From the NCBI GenBank assembly GCA_029052265.1, contig JAIDJJ010000226.1, positions 1-18,269 of the forward strand: a stretch of DNA of 18,269 bases, in the 5' to 3' direction. The notes beneath the pieces are model-generated. The model was not told where the DNA came from. It saw only the letters and a list, made by a program, of their open reading frames with translations, and made no database searches. This DNA is from Muribaculaceae bacterium. Its GTDB lineage: Bacteria > Bacteroidota > Bacteroidia > Bacteroidales > Muribaculaceae. The position numbers and the translations under genes are program-made. Below are positions 14,166 to 18,269 of the stretch, piece by piece (within the stretch, counting starts at the first letter, position 1; each line of letters begins with the position of its first letter).

Positions 14166-15608
14166 TCAATTTTTATTTTCCTCGAATATCTCCTCCGGAG
14201 TAAGGATCTCAAGCGCCCTCGCCCCTTTGCGGGTACCGGTGAGATAGGCTATACGGTCAGAGGCGGCTATACGTCCCTCCTCGACAATCTGCATGAGCGC
14301 ATCGGCGGAATGCCGGGGTATCTCGGCTCCGGCATGAGGATAATAATATGCCTTCACTCCGTAGCTGAGAGCAAGCCAACGTTGCACATTACGGTTATGA
14401 CAGATAGCGAATGTAGGATTGTTGCCCCTGAAAGAGGCAATGAAGCGTGCCGAAACTCCCCTGAACGCATCTGTAAGTATCGCTTTGGTTCCGACTTTGT
14501 TTTCCGACATCACTGCCTCATGGGCAAGAAACGACACTATATCCGCATCAAGCATCGGGGGCACATCCATCTTGCGCCGTAACGATGACTCCACTTCCCT
14601 TGCCACTCCTGTCATGATCTTTACCGCTTCGACAGGATACTTGCCATAGGCTGTTTCTCCTGAAAGCATCATGGCATCGGCACGTTGATACACAGCGTTT
14701 GCCACATCGGAGATCTCCGCACGGGTGGGACGGGGATGCTCTATCATGGAATGAAGCATCTGCGTGGCGACAATCACCGGTTTATGTGCCGCTATACATT
14801 TATTGATCATCATGGTCTGCATGCCGGGAATACGTTCGGCAGGAACCTCTATGCCGAGATCGCCGCGTGCAACCATTATTCCATAAGATGCATCCAGAAT
14901 CTCTTCCAGATTATCTATCCCTTCCTGATTCTCGATCTTGGATATTATCTTTGTGTCGGCACCATAAGAATCGAGGATATTCTTCACCTCATGCACATCG
15001 CTTGCCGACCTTACAAAAGAATGGGCTATAAAATCCACACCGAGCTCTACGGCATATCCGATATTTCTCTTGTCCCGTTCCGTCACAGCCGGAAGATTGA
15101 TTCTGACACCCGGGATGTTAACACTTTTGCGTGATCCAACCTCCCCGTCGTTTTCCGCACAGGCATAGACGGTCTCCCCGACAACGTCTGTCACCTCAAA
15201 CCCTATTTCCCCGTCATCTATCAGAAGACGGTCTCCGGGTTTGAGCACATCGGCTATCGACGGATAGTTAAGCGAGATCATTTTCTCCGTGGTGGGAAGA
15301 TCCACATCCCCTTTGATCTCAACTTTTGCTCCTGCCTTGAAAAACAGAGGCGAACCATTGAACGTGGGTGCCGTGCGTATCTCCGGACCTTTCGTGTCCA
15401 TCATTATGGCGAGAGATTCATCTGCTGCCCGCGTATTTTCAACAATCTTTTTAAACCCTTCGTAATCCAGATGAGCAGAATTCATTCTCACTACGTTTAC
15501 TCCTGCTTCTGCCAATGATCTGATAAACTCCGTCTCGCATCTTTTGTCGGAAACGGTAGCTACGATTTTCGTAAATTTTTGCATAACTGTTTTTACTGAC
15601 TTTCCCAT
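14166..15608 (-). CDS. pyk: Pyruvate kinase
   Basis: This 480-residue cytoplasmic glycolytic enzyme transfers phosphate from phosphoenolpyruvate to ADP, giving pyruvate and ATP. Motifs in order: TKIVATVSD (13-21), VVRMNSAH with Arg41 and Asn43, DTKGPEIRT (71-79), the B domain (about 80-175), IISKIENQEGI signature (221-231) with catalytic Lys224 and metal ligand Glu226, ARGDLG with metal ligand Asp250, then the ATQMLHSMIEHPRPTRAEISD helix (281-301) and MMLSGETAYGKYP. The C domain ends at EENKN. The ATG at 15608 follows AAAAGAG at a good distance. An ATG at 15584 (residue 9) would place the start nearer to the conserved TKIVAT, as in many relatives, and cannot be excluded. It is divergent from the dipeptidyl peptidase gene. 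Confidence 0.96.
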   Translation of the reverse strand: MGKSVKTVMQKFTKIVATVSDKRCETEFIRSLAEAGVNVVRMNSAHLDYEGFKKIVENTRAADESLAIMMDTKGPEIRTAPTFNGSPLFFKAGAKVEIKGDVDLPTTEKMISLNYPSIADVLKPGDRLLIDDGEIGFEVTDVVGETVYACAENDGEVGSRKSVNIPGVRINLPAVTERDKRNIGYAVELGVDFIAHSFVRSASDVHEVKNILDSYGADTKIISKIENQEGIDNLEEILDASYGIMVARGDLGIEVPAERIPGMQTMMINKCIAAHKPVIVATQMLHSMIEHPRPTRAEISDVANAVYQRADAMMLSGETAYGKYPVEAVKIMTGVAREVESSLRRKMDVPPMLDADIVSFLAHEAVMSENKVGTKAILTDAFRGVSARFIASFRGNNPTFAICHNRNVQRWLALSYGVKAYYYPHAGAEIPRHSADALMQIVEEGRIAASDRIAYLTGTRKGARALEILTPEEIFEENKN

Positions 15609-15732
15609 ATATTAACTCTTTTGTTGCGAATAAAGTATATAAAAGAGGGACAGCATATCCCCTAAAAGTAGAAACACTTCTAAGGCTTAGATAGTTGCAT
15701 CGTAAAAATTTCAACAAAATCTGGACTCCCGT

Positions 15733-15740
15733 CAAATTTA
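15733..15740 (-). promoter_or_regulatory. Possible -7 box for pyk
   Basis: On the minus strand, 15740-15733 reads TAAATTTG, a perfect TAnnTTTG box, but no TTG lies at the normal -33 distance. It would give a leader of about 118 bases. TACTTTTA at 15670-15663 is a weaker alternative closer to the gene. Confidence 0.4.
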
Positions 15741-15770
15741 TTTCAAAATATGGTATTGGCGGTCATGATA

Positions 15771-15802
15771 TTTGGCGAGAACGGAATTTATCATTAAATT
15801 TG
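15771..15802 (+). promoter_or_regulatory. Promoter for the dipeptidyl peptidase IV gene
   Basis: TTTG at 15771-15774 and TAAATTTG at 15795-15802, separated by 20 bases, match both Bacteroidetes promoter boxes at the ideal spacing. Transcription should start near 15809, only about 24 bases before the ATG at 15833. This fixes the start of the gene, because the longer open frame begins upstream of the promoter. Confidence 0.8.
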
Positions 15803-15832
15803 CAGACAAGAGCAAGATTACTTTTAACCATT

Positions 15833-18136
15833 ATGAAACTGAAAAAATACTTATTTTCCGGAGCATTGCTCGCATTTGCGGCAAATGCCGGAATGGCTCA
15901 GATAATGCCATGGGAAAACCGTACTGAAAATGACGATTCTCCATTCTCCCAAACTTCGGGCGCTATCAAAAAAGGAGCCTTACATCTTGAAGATGTTGTA
16001 AACGGAAACCTTATCCAGTCGAAAGGCGCGGGTGCGATGAACTGGATGAAAGACGGCGAACGCTACAGCCGTCTCGAACCGAATGCGGAAGGAGGAAGAG
16101 ACGTTGTGGCATACCGTGCGAAAGACAATAAACGCGAAGTGATTATACCCGCATCGATGTTTATTGATAAAAACACAGGCAAACGAGTGCCGGTAAGAAG
16201 CATATCCTGGAGCGCAGACAACAGTAAAGTGCTTGTATACACAAACACTAAAAAGGTGTGGCGCTACGACACCAGAGGCGACTATTGGGTTCTCATCCCG
16301 TCTGACGGAACTTTCCGCCAGTTAGGGAAAGGGCTTCCTGAATCTTCTCTCATGTTTGCAAAATTTTCACCCGACGGCTCCAGGGTGGCATATGTCTCCG
16401 GCAACAACATATACGTTGAAAATATCTCCGACGGCAAAATAACCCAGGTCACCAAGGACGGCAACGACAAAATTGTAAACGGAACTTTCGACTGGGTCTA
16501 CGAAGAGGAATTTTCTTGCCGCGACGGATTCAGATGGAGCCCGGACAGCCGCTTTATCGCCTACTGGCAAAGCGACACCGACGGCACGGGATTCTTCGAC
16601 ATCATTAACAATGTCGACTCCATATACCCTACTTTCGACAGATTCCCGTATCCGAAAGCCGGCAGTGTCAATTCTGACGTAAAAGTCGGATATGTCGCCG
16701 CATCAGGAGGTGAAACCACGTGGATCAACCTTCCCGGCGACCCTCGCAACAATTACATTCCGAGAATGGAGTTTATCCCCGGATCTGACGAACTGTTTAT
16801 CCAGCAAATGAACCGCCAGCAGAACACCAACAAAGTATGGATTGCAAAAATAGGCGGCGGTGAACCCGAAAATATTTTTACTGACAAGGATTCTGCGTGG
16901 CTCGAAACAAACGACAATGTGGAATGGCTGGAAAACAACCGGTATTTCACATGGCTCAGCGAACGAGACGGATGGCGCCACCTCTACAAGATAAGCCGCG
17001 ACGGAAAAGAGATCATACCCGTCACAAAGGGCAACTTTGATTTTGTACAGCTTGTCGGGACCGACATTAAAAACGGGCTCGTCTATTTCATCGCATCCCC
17101 CGACAATTTTACCCAAAGGTATCTGTACAGCGCAAACCTGAAAGGGAACGGAGAGGCGACAAGACTGAGTCCGGCTGACCAGGCAGGACAGCACCGCTAC
17201 AATATGTCGCCCACCGGGAAATGGGCGGTCCATACTTTCAGCAATGCAGCCACACCCCCGGTAATTGACATGGTTTCTTTCCCGAAACATAAGTCTGTCC
17301 GCGTGATTGAAGACAACGCACAGGCACGCGAACAATATGCCGCTCTCGGTCTCAATCCGAAGGAATTTGTAAAAGTTAAATCCGGCGATCTCACGCTTGA
17401 CGCATGGATGATCAAACCGATCAACTTCGATCCTACAAAAAAATACCCCGTTATCGTGGAAGTATATGGCGAGCCGGCAAGTTCAACCGTGCAGGACGTC
17501 TGGGGTGGAGGAGACCTCTGGAACCAATACATGGCTAATCTCGGTTATATCGTGGTCAGCATAGACAACCGTGGTGCCAACACCCCGAGAGGCAGAGACT
17601 GGAGGAAATGTATCTATGGGGAAGTCGGGACATTCGCTTCCCAAGACCAGGCACGGGGTGTAATGGATCTGGCGAAACAATATCCTTTCATAGATGCCGA
17701 ACGAATCGGGATCACGGGATGGAGCGGCGGAGGCAGCCAGACCCTTAATTCGATGTTCCGTTATCCCGAAGTGTTCAAGACAGGGATCGCGATAGCGTTT
17801 GTCGCTGACCAACGTACTTACGACACCATATATCAGGAACGATATATGGACACACCTCAGAACAATCCCGAAGGATACAGAAAAGGGTCGCCGCTATCTT
17901 ATGCCGACGGACTTCAGGGAAATCTCCTGCTTATCCATGGCACCGGAGATGACAACGTCCACTACCAGAACTGCGAAATGCTCGTGAACGAACTTGTAAA
18001 GCATGGAAAAGTGTTCAGTCAGGTAAGCTATCCGATGCGCACCCATGCCATCAACGAACGTGAGGGCACCACCCTGCATCTCCGCAAGACTATGGCGAAA
18101 TATTGGCTCGATTACCTCCCTGCTGGACCTCGCTGA
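15833..18136 (+). CDS. Dipeptidyl peptidase IV (S9B family)
   Basis: This 767-residue exported serine peptidase removes X-Pro or X-Ala dipeptides from peptide N-termini. The signal peptide (MKLKKYLFSGALLAFAANAG...) is cleaved near GMA|Q (residue 22). Residues about 80-480 form the DPP IV N-terminal beta-propeller with DWVYEEEF (220-227), whose Glu225 and Glu226 correspond to the substrate amino-group ligands. The alpha/beta-hydrolase domain has VYGEP with Tyr545 (oxyanion hole), GWSGGG with nucleophile Ser631, GTGDDNVH with Asp706, and MRTHAI with His738; all catalytic residues are present. Length agrees with the Porphyromonas-type DPP IV (about 720-770). The open frame extends back to 15695, but the promoter at 15771-15802, the signal peptide and the family length all support 15833. 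It is a single-gene unit ending at a palindromic terminator. Confidence 0.96.
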   Translation: MKLKKYLFSGALLAFAANAGMAQIMPWENRTENDDSPFSQTSGAIKKGALHLEDVVNGNLIQSKGAGAMNWMKDGERYSRLEPNAEGGRDVVAYRAKDNKREVIIPASMFIDKNTGKRVPVRSISWSADNSKVLVYTNTKKVWRYDTRGDYWVLIPSDGTFRQLGKGLPESSLMFAKFSPDGSRVAYVSGNNIYVENISDGKITQVTKDGNDKIVNGTFDWVYEEEFSCRDGFRWSPDSRFIAYWQSDTDGTGFFDIINNVDSIYPTFDRFPYPKAGSVNSDVKVGYVAASGGETTWINLPGDPRNNYIPRMEFIPGSDELFIQQMNRQQNTNKVWIAKIGGGEPENIFTDKDSAWLETNDNVEWLENNRYFTWLSERDGWRHLYKISRDGKEIIPVTKGNFDFVQLVGTDIKNGLVYFIASPDNFTQRYLYSANLKGNGEATRLSPADQAGQHRYNMSPTGKWAVHTFSNAATPPVIDMVSFPKHKSVRVIEDNAQAREQYAALGLNPKEFVKVKSGDLTLDAWMIKPINFDPTKKYPVIVEVYGEPASSTVQDVWGGGDLWNQYMANLGYIVVSIDNRGANTPRGRDWRKCIYGEVGTFASQDQARGVMDLAKQYPFIDAERIGITGWSGGGSQTLNSMFRYPEVFKTGIAIAFVADQRTYDTIYQERYMDTPQNNPEGYRKGSPLSYADGLQGNLLLIHGTGDDNVHYQNCEMLVNELVKHGKVFSQVSYPMRTHAINEREGTTLHLRKTMAKYWLDYLPAGPR

Positions 18137-18162
18137 GAATCATTCCAAAAATTCAGTTATAA

Positions 18163-18200
18163 AAAAAACAGTCCGGGAAAATTTTCCCGGACTGTTTTTT
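18163..18200 (+). terminator. Palindromic intrinsic terminator after the dipeptidyl peptidase gene
   Basis: Bases 18163-18200 form a perfect 38-base palindrome: six A, then CAGTCCGGGAAAA, its complement TTTTCCCGGACTG, and six T. The practical RNA hairpin has a CAGTCCGGG/CCCGGACTG core with an AAAATTTT loop region and a U-tract. The A-run on the other side could make it work for a convergent gene beyond the window. Confidence 0.9.
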
Positions 18201-18269
18201 AGAGCGCGTTCCTTAAAATTTCGAGGCCGTAGGGGCGGCGATTTTGGTGCAGATTTTGAAAGTTGAAGA

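Noticed and set aside
16703..17335. 210-codon minus-strand frame inside the dipeptidyl peptidase gene
   Set aside because: Antisense to the DPP IV propeller, with no supporting signal.
18045..18266. 73-codon frame reading out of the dipeptidyl peptidase gene to the window edge
   Set aside because: It starts inside the peptidase gene in another frame and reads through the terminator, so it is not a plausible gene.
1..18269. CRISPR array, tRNA, rRNA, insertion sequence, prophage or defence genes
   Set aside because: No regularly spaced repeats, cloverleaf sequences, transposase or integrase motifs were seen on either strand.

Overview
The window looks like chromosomal DNA of a gut-type Bacteroidales bacterium. 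This rests on a SusC/SusD pair, on promoters of the Bacteroidetes type (TAnnTTTG at about -7, with a TTG-like box about 20 bases upstream), on AT-rich start regions without clear Shine-Dalgarno sequences, and on the protein families present. The C-terminal tails of two secreted proteins resemble those common in Muribaculaceae and Prevotellaceae. Assignment to a family is inference; there is no rRNA or other marker here.

Region 1 (about 40-10943) is a polysaccharide utilisation locus (PUL). A large multidomain secreted glycosidase-like protein on the minus strand (clan GH-A-like barrel, ricin-type trefoil, FN3, LamG, C-terminal tail) diverges from a plus-strand series: SusC-type TonB-dependent transporter, SusD-type glycan-binding lipoprotein, a secreted two-domain protein in the position of a surface glycan-binding protein, and, after a terminator and its own promoter, a secreted GH28 (polygalacturonase-family) enzyme. 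GH28 suggests a pectin-type substrate, but the substrate is not proven. No regulator (hybrid two-component system, ECF sigma/anti-sigma pair, SusR) lies in the window, and the SusC lacks the N-terminal signalling (STN) domain that would indicate sigma/anti-sigma control.

Region 2 (about 11034-14135) holds a secreted C69 dipeptidase, a strong terminator, an intergenic region with a promoter and a leader of about 190 bases, and a YeiH/UPF0324-family membrane protein (putative sulfate exporter family). Region 3 (14092-18269) holds pyruvate kinase on the minus strand, convergent with the YeiH-family gene through a symmetrical terminator. It is divergent from a dipeptidyl peptidase IV (S9B), which ends in another perfect-palindrome terminator. 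The two peptidases and the housekeeping genes have no evident mechanistic link to the PUL.

The points most worth a second look are: the third PUL gene, which has an ordinary signal peptide and a sorting-type tail instead of a lipobox; the same tail on the divergent glycosidase; a GH28 enzyme whose usual GHG and RIK active-site motifs are replaced; a glycosidase that I cannot place in a CAZy family; a tandem 11-base repeat over the susC promoter; and hairpins without U-tracts between genes. I found no clear evidence of a wholly new system, and no CRISPR array, tRNA, rRNA, insertion sequence or phage gene.
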